Assembly: GCF_004365705.1 (NCBI RefSeq)
Contig: NZ_SOBN01000001.1
Location: 496,001-560,000 of the forward strand
Length of the DNA: 64,000 nt
Source of the DNA: Streptomyces sp. 846.5
GTDB lineage: Bacteria; Actinomycetota; Actinomycetes; Streptomycetales; Streptomycetaceae
Direction of reading: 5' to 3'
Under the pieces are notes generated by a model. It was given only the letters and a program-made list of their open reading frames with translations, had not been told where the DNA came from and did not search any database. Positions within the stretch are counted from its first letter, which is position 1, and the number at the start of each line of letters is the position of its first letter. Made by a program: the position numbers and the translations under genes. This document shows, one piece after another, positions 51,680-60,347 of this stretch.

Positions 51680-53035
51680 TCAATGGGGGCTTGGCCGTCC
51701 GGACCGGAGGAAGGTGGCCAGCGAGTCGTCGAGCTCGGTCCACCACGGGGTGTGGTGCAGCGGGGCGACGGTGCCGGTGCAGGGGGAAGCGAAGGCACGG
51801 TCACGGTAGCCGGTGATGCTCTCCTCCTTGTGGTGCTCCCAGGTTGCGAAGTGCTGACGGGCGAGTTCGAGGTCGAAGGAGGGGTAGTCGGTGGCCGCCA
51901 TCAGGTCGCGCAGGTAGTCGGTCTGGAAGTCGATGTCGTCCATGGGACCGTGGAGCATGTCCTGGCGGTCACGCCAGTGCGCGATGTCCGCCTGCATCGC
52001 GTCCGCCGAGGGCAGCGGGATGCGTCCGAGCACCACGTCGCGCACATAGAAGGCCTGGGCGTCGAACATGGTGAAGGTGTAGTACTGGTCCTGCATGGCC
52101 AGGTACATCAGCCTCGGGTTGGGTGTCCAGACCACGCCCTTGTAGAGGTCGGCCGGGTAGAGCATATTGCCGGTGCTCAGCCGCAGTTCCTCGTCCACGA
52201 AGGGGAAGTGGTGCCGGTAACCGGTGCACAGCACGATCGCGTCGACGTCGCGGGCGGTGCCGTCGGTGAAGTGCGCGGTGCGGCCCTCGACCCGGTCCAG
52301 GGCGGGGACCTCGCTGATCCCGTCCGGCCAGCCGAAGCCCATGGGCTGGTTGCGGTAGGAGATGGTGATCGACCTGGCGCCGTACTTGAGGGTCTGCAGG
52401 GCGATGTCCTCGGCGGAGTAGCTGCTGCCCAGGATGAGCAGGTCCTTGTCGGCGAACTCCGTGGCGTCCCGGAAGTCGTGCGAGTGCAGCACCCGCCCGG
52501 GGAAGGTGTCGAAGCCCGGGTACTCCGGCATGTTGGGGATCGAGAAGTGGCCGGTGCCGATGATGACCCGGTCGAACTCCTCGGTGCGCGCGGAACGGTC
52601 GCCGTACGACTCGACGGTGACCTGGAAGGTATCGCTGGCGGCGTCGAAGGAGATCCGGCGGACCGCCGTGTCGAACTGGATGTACTGGCGGACGTTGCTC
52701 TTCTTGGCCCGGCCGGTGATGTAGTCGTACAGGACCTCGCGCGGCGGAAAGGACGGGATCGGTCCGCCGAAGTGCTCGTCGAAGGTGTAGTCGGAGAACT
52801 CCAGGCACTCCTTGGGCCCGTTGGACCACAGGTAGCGGTACATGCTGCCGTGGACGGGGTCGCCGTGCTCGTCGAGTCCGGTGCGCCAGGTGTAGTTCCA
52901 CAGACCGCCCCAGTCGCTCTGCTTCTCGAAGCAGACGATCTCGGGGACGTCGGCACCGCTCCGGCGGGCCTCCTCGAAGGCGTGCAGTTGGGCGAGGCCG
53001 CTGGGGCCGGCACCGATGACGGCAATGCGGGACAT
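51680..53035 (-). CDS. tmm: Trimethylamine monooxygenase (flavin-containing monooxygenase)
   Basis: The 451-aa protein follows bacterial Tmm closely along its length: FAD site VIGAGPSG (7-13), QSDWGGLWNYTWRTGLDEHG, MYRYLWSNGPKECLEF, an FMO-type FPGRVLHSHDF, NADPH site LGSSYSAED near 210, DLYKGVVW and MFDAQAFYVRDVVLGR. It should oxidise trimethylamine to TMAO with NADPH and oxygen in the cytosol. The ATG follows AGGAGGATCACC. It is last in an eight-gene operon that also encodes TMAO demethylase and dimethylamine monooxygenase, which supports the substrate. Confidence 0.92.
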   Translation of the reverse strand: MSRIAVIGAGPSGLAQLHAFEEARRSGADVPEIVCFEKQSDWGGLWNYTWRTGLDEHGDPVHGSMYRYLWSNGPKECLEFSDYTFDEHFGGPIPSFPPREVLYDYITGRAKKSNVRQYIQFDTAVRRISFDAASDTFQVTVESYGDRSARTEEFDRVIIGTGHFSIPNMPEYPGFDTFPGRVLHSHDFRDATEFADKDLLILGSSYSAEDIALQTLKYGARSITISYRNQPMGFGWPDGISEVPALDRVEGRTAHFTDGTARDVDAIVLCTGYRHHFPFVDEELRLSTGNMLYPADLYKGVVWTPNPRLMYLAMQDQYYTFTMFDAQAFYVRDVVLGRIPLPSADAMQADIAHWRDRQDMLHGPMDDIDFQTDYLRDLMAATDYPSFDLELARQHFATWEHHKEESITGYRDRAFASPCTGTVAPLHHTPWWTELDDSLATFLRSGRPSPH

Positions 53036-53069
53036 GGTGATCCTCCTGGGAACGGGCATGCGGGGCTAG

Positions 53070-55430
53070 TCAGGAGCGCGGGCGGGTCTTGTCGGGGTCG
53101 TAGAACGGGAAGTCCACGACGCGCGCGGCGATGCGTTTGCGCTGGCCGTCGAGCTTGCCGATCGCGACCGCGGTGCCCGGTTCGGCGTACTGGACGGCGA
53201 TCCGGCACAGTGCGATGTTCTTGCGCAGCACAGGTGAGCGGGTGCCGCTGGTGACGACCCCGACCTGGGAGCGTCCGACGTGGACCGGGTCGCCGTGGCG
53301 GGCGGGCTCGTTGCCGTCCAGCTCCAGTCCGACGAGGGTGCGCTGCGGACTGGCCTTGCGGGCGAGCAGGGCTTCGCGTCCGACGAAGTCGTCGTCCTTG
53401 GTCTTGAGCGGCACCGTGAACCCGATGCCGGCCTCGAACGGGTCGGTCTGGTCGCAGAACTCGTATCCGGCGAAGACCAGTCCGGCCTCGATGCGCAGGA
53501 TGTCCAGCGCGTCCAGTCCGAGCGGGGACAGGCCGTGCGGCAGGCCCGCCTCCCAGACCGCGTCCCACAGCGCGGGCGCGTGCCGGGGATGGACCCAGAT
53601 CTCGTAGCCGAGCTCTCCGGAGTAGCCGGTGCGGGACACCAGCAGCGGAATGCCGTTGCGGTCCCCGAGGCGGCCGATGGCGAAACGGAACCAGGCGAGG
53701 TCGGTGAAGGCGGGCTGGGTGGGCGGTGTCCAGATGATTGCGGCCAGCAGGTCCCGGCTGGCCGGGCCCTGCACCGCGAGATTGTGCAGTTGGTCGGTGG
53801 AGTGCTTGACCCAGACCCGCTCCAGTCCGAGGCGTGCCGCCTGCTCCCTCAGCCAGGCGCCGTCGTACTCGTCGCCGCCGACAAAGCGGAAGTTGTCGGC
53901 GCCGAGGCGGAAGACGGTGCAGTCGTCGATCATGCCGCCGGTCTCGTTGCACATGGCCGAGTACACGACCTGTCCGGGCGAGAGTCTGCGGATGTTCCGG
54001 GTCAGCGTCGCCTGCAGCAGTGCCTCCGCGTCCGGGCCGAGCACTTCGAACTTGCGCAGCGGGGTCAGGTCCATCACCGCGGCGCGCTCCCGGCACGCCC
54101 AGTACTCCTGCTCCGGGCCGTGGTTGTCGTAGCGGGTGGGGAGCCAGTAGCCGCGGTACTCGGTGAGCTGCCGGGTCAGCGCGCGGGTCCGCGGTGCGAA
54201 GCCAGTCTCCTGACTGAGCGTCACTTCGGCGTCCGGAGTGACCCGGTGAGCCACGGCCATGGAGAACGTCCTCTTCGAGTCGTAGACGCGGATGTGCACG
54301 TCGGTGGGCATCCAGGCGTTCGAGGGGTCGACGTCGTCGGGGCAGGCCGAGGAGGCGCAGACGAGGTCGGTCATCGCTCTCATCAGGACGTAGTCGCCCG
54401 GGCGGGACCAGGGCTCGTCGAAGACATAGAGGTGGTCGTCGTCGAACATGGTGTTGTAGAAGAGGTTGAGTGCGGGCCAGCCCGCGCGCGGGGCGACCCG
54501 GTACCGGGCCAGCCGGTTGTTGAAGTTGTCGGTGCAGTTGGGGTGGCCGGGGTAGCCCAGGTCCTCGTAGTACCTGGCGTTGCAGGCCAGCCCGAAGGAG
54601 TCGTGCCGCCCGACGGTGTCCCGGACGATCTCCACCAGCGGTTGGGCGTCCTGGTCGAAGAAGGTCGCGAACAGTCCCGGCCCGGGGTAGGCACTGCCCG
54701 TCAGGGAGCGGGTGGTGGTGGCGTCCAATACCCGCTCCACACCGTCCTGGAGCCGGCGGGCGTTGAAGGCGAGGAAGTCCGAGCACTGGCGGCCCTGGAC
54801 GTCGATCACCTGGATGTACTGTCCGGCCCGCACCTCGTAGCTGCGCGCGGTGGCCGCGTCGATGCGCAGGTCGAGCACCGGATCGGCCAGCGGTTCCGGG
54901 AGCTGCGGCTCGTACGCGGGACGGACCTTGGCCCGGCGGACCTCCAGCAGCAGCTCCGAGGGAGGGTTGGCGGACGCGTCGTCGACCCGCATCGGCGCGG
55001 CCGGAGCGGCGACCAGCGCCGTGCACGCGTGATCAGCGGTGAATCCCTGGCGGGATCCGGCCGGTGACCACTCGCCGAACAGCCGTACCGCACCGGCGCG
55101 TTCGGGATCGATACCGCGCCCGGCCAGGAACGCCAGCACGGCGGCTGCTCCGCGCTGCTCGGGGTCGTCGGCGACCCGGCGCAGTCCGCCCAGCACCCGG
55201 GCCGGCGTGTCCGCCCTGGTGCCGAGGCCCGCGCCGTCGGCTCCCACGGCGTCCACGACCGTCAGCTCCGCGGTCTGCCGTCCGTGCGGGTCGATGACGT
55301 CGAGGCGGTCACCGCCGTCGAGCCGGACGGCGGTGACGGCGCCGGGGCGGACCCGGAAGCTCTCAAGGCCGGCATCCCGGGGTGCGCTATCGGGCAGCAC
55401 CGGGCCCAAGGCCGGCAGGGCCTGCGTCAT
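53070..55430 (-). CDS. tdm: Trimethylamine N-oxide demethylase (DUF1989-GcvT fusion)
   Basis: The 786-aa protein has an N-terminal extension resembling a second, degenerate DUF1989-like unit (1-170), a DUF1989 domain (about 185-400, with YEVRAGQYIQVIDVQGRQCSDFLAFN, NCTDNFNNR and CASSACPDD whose cysteines fit the zinc site) and a C-terminal GcvT-type tetrahydrofolate domain (about 430-786). Tdm splits TMAO into dimethylamine and formaldehyde; the folate domain can capture the formaldehyde. It is coupled by ATGA to a small zinc-ribbon membrane protein gene and precedes tmm by 34 bp. Confidence 0.9.
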   Translation of the reverse strand: MTQALPALGPVLPDSAPRDAGLESFRVRPGAVTAVRLDGGDRLDVIDPHGRQTAELTVVDAVGADGAGLGTRADTPARVLGGLRRVADDPEQRGAAAVLAFLAGRGIDPERAGAVRLFGEWSPAGSRQGFTADHACTALVAAPAAPMRVDDASANPPSELLLEVRRAKVRPAYEPQLPEPLADPVLDLRIDAATARSYEVRAGQYIQVIDVQGRQCSDFLAFNARRLQDGVERVLDATTTRSLTGSAYPGPGLFATFFDQDAQPLVEIVRDTVGRHDSFGLACNARYYEDLGYPGHPNCTDNFNNRLARYRVAPRAGWPALNLFYNTMFDDDHLYVFDEPWSRPGDYVLMRAMTDLVCASSACPDDVDPSNAWMPTDVHIRVYDSKRTFSMAVAHRVTPDAEVTLSQETGFAPRTRALTRQLTEYRGYWLPTRYDNHGPEQEYWACRERAAVMDLTPLRKFEVLGPDAEALLQATLTRNIRRLSPGQVVYSAMCNETGGMIDDCTVFRLGADNFRFVGGDEYDGAWLREQAARLGLERVWVKHSTDQLHNLAVQGPASRDLLAAIIWTPPTQPAFTDLAWFRFAIGRLGDRNGIPLLVSRTGYSGELGYEIWVHPRHAPALWDAVWEAGLPHGLSPLGLDALDILRIEAGLVFAGYEFCDQTDPFEAGIGFTVPLKTKDDDFVGREALLARKASPQRTLVGLELDGNEPARHGDPVHVGRSQVGVVTSGTRSPVLRKNIALCRIAVQYAEPGTAVAIGKLDGQRKRIAARVVDFPFYDPDKTRPRS

Positions 55431-55783
55431 GAGTGCTGCCGTTCCGCGACCGCCTGCGGCAGCTGCTGGTAGAGCCTGCTCAGCCGGCGCCGGTGGGTGG
55501 GCCGGTACAGGATCGCGGCGACCCCGAGCAGCACCGGGACCAGCAGCAGCCGCCCCGGGTCGACGACCGCGAGCACGCCCGCGGAGACCGCCGCCAGCAG
55601 CAGGGCGAGCAGCACGACCATCCTCATCCGCCGGACCGCGGCGGCGAATTCGGTGAACCGCGCGGCGGACCGCTGGTCGGCCCGCCAGGCGGAGCCGCAG
55701 TCCGGACAGTGCCACGTATGGCCGGCCTCGGCACTGCGGATGGTGCCGCCGGTACCGCAGGCGCAGGTGATCGTCAGGTTCAT
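55427..55783 (-). CDS. Small zinc-ribbon protein with two membrane helices, in the methylamine operon
   Basis: The 118-aa protein begins with a zinc ribbon (CACGTGGTI and CPDCGSAW) and has two hydrophobic helices (about 54-73 and 77-94) ending in an Arg-rich tail. No family with known function comes to mind. It overlaps the permease gene and tdm by ATGA on both sides, so it is firmly part of the operon. It may assist the permease, act at the membrane in metal or protein handling, or be a taxon-specific accessory. Confidence 0.75.
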   Translation of the reverse strand: MNLTITCACGTGGTIRSAEAGHTWHCPDCGSAWRADQRSAARFTEFAAAVRRMRMVVLLALLLAAVSAGVLAVVDPGRLLLVPVLLGVAAILYRPTHRRRLSRLYQQLPQAVAERQHS

Positions 55784-57279
55784 GCTGCGACCTGCTCGAC
55801 CGGCCCGACGCCCTCGACAGCATCGACCGCGCTATCACGCAGCCGGAACGGCTTCTTGTCCTCGACCACTTGCCGGTAGGCGTAGAGCAGGCAGGCCAGG
55901 GCCAGCAGGCCGATGCCGACCAGCAGTTGGCCGGATCCGCCGTACCCGGTGATCCCGAAGGACAGCGATCCGACGACGAGCAGCACCGCGTTGAGCACCG
56001 CCAGGACCCCGGCCAGGACCACCCACCCCGTCTTGAGGCGCAGCGGCCGCGGCCAGCCGGGCCGGTCGCGCCGCAGCAGGACCACCGCGGACAGCGCCAG
56101 CACATGGCACAGCACATAGCCGAAGTTGCTGGCCGCGAGCACGGCGACGGTGCTCGGCAGCAGCAGCACCGCGAGGATGTTGGCCACCACGTCCACGTAC
56201 ATGCCGCGGTTGGGCACGTTGTGCCGGCTGAGGTGTCCGAGCCAGCGGATGGTCATCCCGGACTTCGACATGCCGTACAGGGTCCGGGCCCCGCCGGCGC
56301 TGGCCGCGTTCATGCCGAGGACGAAGCTGCCGATCATGAAGACGACCACCAGGTCCGACCATCCGTGACCGATCTCGCGGTTGAGCAGTCCGGTGTAGAA
56401 GCCGAGGGGTGAGCCGGCCATGGTCTGCTGGCCGACCACGCCGCCGAGCGCCAGCGGCAGCAGCGCGTACACGGCCAGCGAGAACATCGCCGAGCGCTGC
56501 AGGGCGAGCCGGGTGTCGCGTTTGGTGTCGTGGTACTCCGGCGCGAAGGTCGCGCAGACCTCCACTCCGTACGCCGACCAGGAGTTCAGGTACAGCCACA
56601 CCAGGGCGAGCTGCACGGTGCCCCAGGCGGACACGCCCGCCCCGCCCAGCCCCCAGCTCATCCGCGACCAGGCGAATTCCGGCAGGAAGAAGGGCACCAG
56701 CGCGAACAGCGCCAGAGGCACCATGAGCAGCCCTCCGGTCAGATAGCCCAGGATCTTGACCGGTCTGACGCCCAGTGCGTTGACGATCCAGATGCCCAGG
56801 ATCAGCGCGACCGCGATGACGCGTGGCAGGTCGAGGTGGACCACTCCGGAGACGCTCCAGGTCTGGCCGGGGAACCACTGCGCCTGCACCAGGCTGCCGA
56901 TGGTCATGCCGAAGATCGCCAGAACGGAGGACCAGCCCGCCCAGTAGCCGGCCGCCGACATCGGGCCGGCCAGGGTGAACCGTTTGCGCCAGCCCTCGAA
57001 GGCGTACATGGAGATGCCGCCGGAGTGGGTGGGGAACATGGTGGCCGGCTCGGTGTAGATCTTGTTCTGCAGCACGGCGATGACCATGGAGCCGAGCCAG
57101 ACGGCCAGCGCTCCGAGGGCGCCGAGCTGTCCGGCGGTGTAGCCGATGTTGGCGATGATGAACCCGGGGTTGGACAGCGCCATCACGAAGCCGTCGTACC
57201 AGTGCATCGTCTTGAGCAGTGCTCGGTCGTCGACGGTGATGGTGGCGGAGGAAGTGGACGAGCCAGAGGAGGTTGTCAT
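55780..57279 (-). CDS. APC-superfamily permease, likely methylated-amine importer
   Basis: The 499-aa protein has 12 predicted helices in the amino-acid/polyamine/organocation pattern, with helix 1 FVMALSNPGFIIANIGYTAGQLGALG and a mid-protein YLNSWSAYGVEVCATFAPEYHDTKRDTRLA. APC carriers import amines and amino acids with protons or sodium. Its place between the dimethylamine monooxygenase genes and tdm, coupled by ATGA to both neighbours, makes a methylated amine or TMAO the likely substrate; this is inference from context. Confidence 0.85.
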   Translation of the reverse strand: MTTSSGSSTSSATITVDDRALLKTMHWYDGFVMALSNPGFIIANIGYTAGQLGALGALAVWLGSMVIAVLQNKIYTEPATMFPTHSGGISMYAFEGWRKRFTLAGPMSAAGYWAGWSSVLAIFGMTIGSLVQAQWFPGQTWSVSGVVHLDLPRVIAVALILGIWIVNALGVRPVKILGYLTGGLLMVPLALFALVPFFLPEFAWSRMSWGLGGAGVSAWGTVQLALVWLYLNSWSAYGVEVCATFAPEYHDTKRDTRLALQRSAMFSLAVYALLPLALGGVVGQQTMAGSPLGFYTGLLNREIGHGWSDLVVVFMIGSFVLGMNAASAGGARTLYGMSKSGMTIRWLGHLSRHNVPNRGMYVDVVANILAVLLLPSTVAVLAASNFGYVLCHVLALSAVVLLRRDRPGWPRPLRLKTGWVVLAGVLAVLNAVLLVVGSLSFGITGYGGSGQLLVGIGLLALACLLYAYRQVVEDKKPFRLRDSAVDAVEGVGPVEQVAA

Positions 57280-58265
57280 GGTGCGTATCTCCAGCCTTCG
57301 GTGAGCCAGTGTGCGGCGGCGTCGCGGTAGCGGGTGAGCCCCTTGTAGTCGGTCATGTCCTGCGGGAGTTCGGCGAGCACGGAGCCGAGGCGGCGGCGCC
57401 ATCCGGGGATCCGGGCGAGTTCGGTGAGCGAGGCGAGGTAGGTGCGGATCAGGAAGAGCACCGCCCCCGACTCGGCCAGCCGGATCAGGTGCTGGACCTC
57501 GACCCGTAGGTGCAGCCGGTCGGGCAGCCGGTCGTCGTCGACGACCAGGCGCCGGTCGCGCCCCCACTCCGGGTAGGTCTCGGTGGAGGCGTCCAGCCGA
57601 CGGTCGACGGTCATGGTCCAGTTGGTGCGCCGGAACTCCTCGCCCGGCTGAAGCCGCATCAGGAACTGCTCGGCCCGGGTGATCACCCGTTCCTCGTGGA
57701 TCCGGGGCACCGGTCCGTGCACCTCCAGGAAGCGCATGCCGACGTCGAAGCCCAGCGACCAGTCGGCGGCGAACGTCACCAGGCCGGCGTCCGCCCACAG
57801 CGAGCCCTCGCGCTGGTCCAGCAGCACGATGTCCTCCTGGACCTGCTGTCCGGCGAACCCGAGCGGGCCGCCGGGCAGCGAGGCGTCGCCGCCGTAGGTG
57901 AACTCCTGGTCCGTGCCGAGCAGTTGATTGCGCCAGCGGTACCGTGCGCCGTCGCGCTCCAGGGTCATCTGCTGCGGGTGGGTGGCTGCCAGCTCGCGCA
58001 GCAGGGTGAGCAGGGTGTCCCAGGCCGCTGCCCGCATGTGCGGCAGCACGGTGCACCGGCTCGGGTCGCGCCGCAGGATCGCGGCGCGCTGCGCGAGTTC
58101 GTCGCGGTACTCGTCGTCGATGTCCAGCACCCGGTCGCCCCAGCCGCCGGCCTCGGTGGGGGTGAACCGGCGGGCCGGCTCGACATTGGTGCTGTAGCGG
58201 TAGCTGTCGTCGCGGAAGGGGAAGGGGAACCGCGCGATCCGCGGGTCCAGCACAGTGGTTGTCAC
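57276..58265 (-). CDS. Dimethylamine monooxygenase haem-type subunit (DUF3445/heme-dependent oxidative N-demethylase)
   Basis: The 329-aa protein has DUF3445 features: RFPFPFRDDSYRYSTNVEP, EEFTYGGDASL-like loops, RREGSLWADAGLVTFAADWSLGFDVG-type core, VPRIHEERVITRAEQFLMRLQPGEEFRRTNWTM and an end DYKGLTRYRDAAAHWLTEGWRY. Proteins of this family are the catalytic subunit of the haem-dependent N-demethylase and of dimethylamine monooxygenase, which yields methylamine and formaldehyde. Start is GTG, overlapping the reductase gene by GTGA. Subunit lettering differs between sources, so no symbol is given. Confidence 0.88.
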   Translation of the reverse strand: MTTTVLDPRIARFPFPFRDDSYRYSTNVEPARRFTPTEAGGWGDRVLDIDDEYRDELAQRAAILRRDPSRCTVLPHMRAAAWDTLLTLLRELAATHPQQMTLERDGARYRWRNQLLGTDQEFTYGGDASLPGGPLGFAGQQVQEDIVLLDQREGSLWADAGLVTFAADWSLGFDVGMRFLEVHGPVPRIHEERVITRAEQFLMRLQPGEEFRRTNWTMTVDRRLDASTETYPEWGRDRRLVVDDDRLPDRLHLRVEVQHLIRLAESGAVLFLIRTYLASLTELARIPGWRRRLGSVLAELPQDMTDYKGLTRYRDAAAHWLTEGWRYAP

Positions 58266-59233
58266 AGGTCGAGCTCCAGTTCCTCGTCATGGCTGCGGGA
58301 GACGCAGGCCATCACCGCGTCGCCCGCCGCGCGCTCCTCCGGCGACAGGTACAGGTCCCGGTGCAGGGGCCGGCCGCGGACGACCCGGAGCCGGCACTCC
58401 CCGCAGACGCCCTGGCGGCACATGTGGGGCACCGCTGTTCCGGCCCGCTCCAGGGCTTCGAGCAGGCTCACCCCCGCCGGGACCGGGATCCGGGCCCCGG
58501 TGCCGGCGAGTGAGGCGGTGAAGGGCTCCCCCGGGTCGAGCGCCGCCGAGAACCGCTCGGCGTGCACCCGCTCCTGCGGCCAGCCGGCGCGCCCGGCAGC
58601 CGCGTGGACGAAGTCGAGCAGGCCGGCGGGCCCGCAGACGTAGAGGTGGGTGCCCAGCGGCTGCGACCGCACGGCGTCCTCCAGGGCGCGTTGGAACTCC
58701 GCCCTGCCGGGGAACTCCCGCAGGCGTTCCCCGCACAGCTCCCTCAGCTCGGCGGTGTGCGCGCCCGCACCGGGGCGGTGCGCGTACAGCAGCTCGAACG
58801 GGCGCCCCCACTCGGTGGCGGCCCGCACGTGCGACAGCAGCGGGGTGATCCCGATGCCGCCGGCCACGTACAGATGCCGGCGTGCCGTCGCCACCGGGAC
58901 GAAGGCGCTGCGGGGCCGGGAGACGCCGAGCAGGTCGCCCACCCGCACCCGGTGCAGGAAATCCGACCCGCCGTCACCGTCGGGGCGCAGCAGGACGGAC
59001 ACGGAGTAGAACTCCGGCTCCCTGCCGGGGCCGGTCAGCGAGTAGGCGTTGCGGCGGGTGCCGCAGTCGACCACGATGTGGCTGCCCGGCGGGAAGGACG
59101 GCAGCGGCGCGCCGTCCGGGGACCGCAGCCGGAGCGTCCGGATTCCGGGGGCGGCCGGTTCGGCGTCCGCGACCTGCAGCAGCAGGCCGGCTTCCCGGGC
59201 CTGGACCGCGGTCGGGGACAGATCGACGCTCAT
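58262..59233 (-). CDS. Dimethylamine monooxygenase reductase subunit (FNR-type with 2Fe-2S domain)
   Basis: The 323-aa protein is a phthalate-dioxygenase-reductase-like electron carrier. An FMN/FAD-binding barrel (RNAYSLTGPG, a variant of RxYSL) comes first, then the NAD(P)H domain (YVAGGIGITPLLSHVRA, YVCGPAGLLDFV) and a C-terminal plant-type ferredoxin with CRQGVCGECRLRV and a last Cys in MACVSRS. It should pass electrons from NAD(P)H to the haem subunit. It is coupled to both neighbours by 4-bp overlaps. Confidence 0.9.
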   Translation of the reverse strand: MSVDLSPTAVQAREAGLLLQVADAEPAAPGIRTLRLRSPDGAPLPSFPPGSHIVVDCGTRRNAYSLTGPGREPEFYSVSVLLRPDGDGGSDFLHRVRVGDLLGVSRPRSAFVPVATARRHLYVAGGIGITPLLSHVRAATEWGRPFELLYAHRPGAGAHTAELRELCGERLREFPGRAEFQRALEDAVRSQPLGTHLYVCGPAGLLDFVHAAAGRAGWPQERVHAERFSAALDPGEPFTASLAGTGARIPVPAGVSLLEALERAGTAVPHMCRQGVCGECRLRVVRGRPLHRDLYLSPEERAAGDAVMACVSRSHDEELELDL

Positions 59234-59766
59234 ATCGCCTCCGCGTCAGCCATGAACCCGAGGTAGGTTCCGGTCCGTCGGGACACGTGGTGGTAGATGG
59301 CCAGCTCGCGACCGCACCCGCCGCAGCGCACGCTCTCGTCGACGGCGCGGTCGGTCGCCGTCACCTGCTGGCAGTGCGGGCAGTGCACCCGTTTCCGGCG
59401 GGCGCTGGTGACATGGACCCGGATCTCGGCGGGAACGGCGCCGTGCATCAGGGCTTCGGAGCGCGCGGGCAGCACCTCGGCCTCCGGGCCCGCCAGCATC
59501 AGCCGCCAGCCCACCAGCGCCGTCCGCAGCTGCTCGCGCAGCGCGGCGAGCAGTTCCTCGTCGGCGCGCTCGGCGTGGCGGGCCCAGCAGGGGCCCGCGG
59601 TGCCGATGTCGCCGACGTCGCTGATGTCACCGATGCCGCTGATCCAGCGCTCGGCGGTCTCGCGGCCCTCACGGCCGAACGACAGTACTGCGAAGGACTT
59701 TCCGTCGGTGTCGACGGCGGGTGGCGTGGCCTCCCACCGCGGCACGCTCGTGTGGGCCCCGGGCAC
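59230..59766 (-). CDS. Dimethylamine monooxygenase accessory subunit, zinc-ribbon type (DmmA family)
   Basis: The 178-aa protein has an N-terminal SVPRWE and AVLSFGREGRETAERWI part with a GPCWARHAERADEELLAALREQLRTALVGWRLMLAGPEAEVL core, and a C-terminal zinc ribbon (CPHC and CGGC) ending HHVSRRTGTYLGFMADAEA. This organisation matches the small subunit encoded with haem and reductase subunits of dimethylamine monooxygenase. It overlaps the reductase gene by ATGA and follows the cupin gene by 6 bp. Confidence 0.82.
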   Translation of the reverse strand: MPGAHTSVPRWEATPPAVDTDGKSFAVLSFGREGRETAERWISGIGDISDVGDIGTAGPCWARHAERADEELLAALREQLRTALVGWRLMLAGPEAEVLPARSEALMHGAVPAEIRVHVTSARRKRVHCPHCQQVTATDRAVDESVRCGGCGRELAIYHHVSRRTGTYLGFMADAEAI

Positions 59767-59772
59767 GGCGGG

Positions 59773-60132
59773 TCAGGGCGCGAAGGAACGGTGGCCGGTG
59801 TAGAAGCCCAGGGCCCGGTCCGGCGTCTCGAAGACGACCGTGGTGCCCTTGGGGAAGAAGAGCACGTCCCGCGGCTTGGCGTGCACCACCTGGCCGGTGG
59901 CCTGGTCGGTGAGGGTGAACTCGCCCTCGATGACGATCTTCATCTCGTCGTAGGTGTACTCGTAGACCAGCGGGGCGGAGGCGATCAGTTCGAAGAAGCC
60001 GGAGCACAGCACGGAGCCGCCCGGGTTCTGGTGCACGTCCCCGATGAAGGCTTCGCAGCCCTCGACGTTCATGCTCGGCAGGTTCTCGAATCCGCCCTCG
60101 ACCTTGCGGATGGGTCCGTTCTCGGCGTCCAT
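59773..60132 (-). CDS. Cupin-domain protein, first gene of the methylamine operon
   Basis: The 119-aa protein is a single cupin (LVYEYTYDEMKIVIEGEFTLTDQATGQVVHAKPRDVLFFPKGTTVVFETPD) like EutQ-type ethanolamine utilisation cupins. The first motif has few histidines, so metal binding is doubtful. Cupins of this type recur in methylated amine clusters; a chaperone, sensor or accessory function for dimethylamine oxidation is possible. It leads the operon and directly follows the divergent control region. Confidence 0.8.
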   Translation of the reverse strand: MDAENGPIRKVEGGFENLPSMNVEGCEAFIGDVHQNPGGSVLCSGFFELIASAPLVYEYTYDEMKIVIEGEFTLTDQATGQVVHAKPRDVLFFPKGTTVVFETPDRALGFYTGHRSFAP

Positions 60133-60163
60133 CTCGACTCCATTCGGCCGTTCATTGCTGTGA

Positions 60164-60320
60164 AACAGACAGTAATGTCAGTGGACTCCCGCTGGGTTAC
60201 GCGCTCGTATCGACCCCGTTGCCTGCGGCGGCCAACCCGTTTACAGAGCGGCAACAGGGCCGACATGGCCAACGTGTTTAACTTCATGAGACTTAATGTC
60301 ATGACAGTAGACAGTCTGTT
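60164..60320. promoter_or_regulatory. Divergent control region of the methylamine genes with two inverted copies of a motif
   Basis: Near the cupin start lies AACAGACAGTAATGTCA (60164-60180), which on the minus strand reads TGACATTACTGTCTGTT. Near the gmaS start lies TGACAGTAGACAGTCTGTT (60302-60320). The two share TGACA at one end and TCTGTT at the other, are AT-rich and point toward their respective genes. They look like sites for one regulator controlling both directions. Confidence 0.5.
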
Positions 60321-60347
60321 GGATGATCCGATGGATGAGGAGACGCC

